Source: CAZWQR01 sp964638595
GTDB taxonomy: Bacteria > Patescibacteriota > Minisyncoccia > Minisyncoccales > PEYH01
NCBI GenBank assembly: GCA_964638595.1
Contig: CAZWYU010000049.1
Span: 1-6,939, forward strand
DNA: 6,939 nucleotides
Direction: 5' to 3'
The position numbers were made by a program, and so were the translations under genes. Below, one piece after another: positions 6,512-6,939 of the stretch (position 1 is its first letter; each line of letters begins with the position of its first letter). The notes below the pieces were generated by a model. The model did no database searches. It saw only the letters and a list, made by a program, of their open reading frames with translations, and was not told the DNA's origin.

Positions 6512-6939
6512 ATGGCTGTAGATAATGGGATAAACAACTACGCTTTTATAGATAGTAACAATTTAAATCTAAGTATCAAAGAGTTAGGCTGGGAATTAGA
6601 TTTCAGAAGATTTAGGGTCCACCTTAAAGAAAAATACAAGGTCAGCAAAGCATTTCTATTTATCGGTTATATCCCAGGAAACGAATCTCTTTATAAATAC
6701 TTACAAGAAGAAGGATATCTTGTTATTTTTAAACCAACCCTAAAGATTGAAAAGAAAGATGGTGCTTTCATTAAAGGTAATGTAGATGCCGAATTAGTTT
6801 TACATACAATGATTGAATATCCCAGCTACGATAAGGCAATCATTGTTTCCGGAGATGGCGACTTTCGTTGTTTAATTGAATATCTAGAAGAACAAAAAAA
6901 ATTAGGAAGATTGCTAATTCCAAATAGAAAAAAGTATTC
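6512..6939 (+). CDS. NYN (LabA/DUF88-like) domain protein, 5' part
   Basis: The frame runs open from ATG at 6512 to the window end, giving 142 complete codons. It matches the NYN domain, a PIN-like fold related to metal-dependent RNases. Seen: a first strand ending in FIDSNNL at 12-18 with the acidic residue D14; YLQEEGYLVIFKP at 63-75; KGNVDAELVLHTM at 88-100 with D92; and IVSGDGDFRCLIEYL at 111-125 with D115 and D117. These four Asp residues are the expected metal-binding set. The substrate is not predictable, though RNA is likely by family. The frame stays open upstream through the end of the YjbQ gene but offers no other ATG, so 6512 is the best start. It lies 38 bases after yjbQ on the same strand and is probably in the same transcript. 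The C-terminal end is outside the window. Confidence 0.88.
   Translation, partial: MAVDNGINNYAFIDSNNLNLSIKELGWELDFRRFRVHLKEKYKVSKAFLFIGYIPGNESLYKYLQEEGYLVIFKPTLKIEKKDGAFIKGNVDAELVLHTMIEYPSYDKAIIVSGDGDFRCLIEYLEEQKKLGRLLIPNRKKY

Overview
The window is an AT-rich (roughly one third GC by eye), tightly packed bacterial segment. The compact genes, the absence of Shine-Dalgarno motifs, a geranylgeranyl-type prenyl synthase with archaeal-like motif spacing, a YjbQ-family protein, and a four-helix-bundle (S23/IVP) gene remnant with short heptamer repeats together suggest a member of the Patescibacteria (CPR). That assignment is inference: there is no rRNA or lineage-specific marker here. The standard genetic code fits, with TAA and TAG ends and no in-frame TGA needed.

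Layout. On the minus strand, 1-438 is the N-terminal two thirds of ribonuclease HII, cut by the window edge. About 100 bases of divergent intergenic sequence follow, holding back-to-back candidate -10 boxes. On the plus strand, 539-1222 encodes a 227-residue protein made almost entirely of 11-residue repeats, predicted to fold as a beta-solenoid. Positions 1221-1663 hold a cassette bounded by imperfect inverted repeats. Inside it lies a decayed S23/IVP four-helix-bundle gene with one frameshift, one nonsense codon and no recognisable start. The cassette fills the gap between the solenoid gene's stop codon and the start of dnaE. The rest reads as one plus-strand run: dnaE (1671-4901, replicative polymerase), a trans-polyprenyl diphosphate synthase (4990-6027), a YjbQ-family protein (6030-6473), and the N-terminal part of a NYN/LabA-like nuclease-domain protein (6512 to the window end).

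How the genes work together. RNase HII and DnaE both serve DNA replication and repair, but they are transcribed apart. The prenyl synthase and YjbQ are only 2 bases apart and are probably co-transcribed. The NYN gene follows 38 bases later. No shared pathway links the polymerase, the prenyl synthase and YjbQ, so this looks like a housekeeping run. The accessory and most interesting part is 539-1670: the 11-residue solenoid gene and the inverted-repeat S23 cassette. I see no CRISPR array, no intact transposase, no tRNA or rRNA, and no convincing terminator hairpin.
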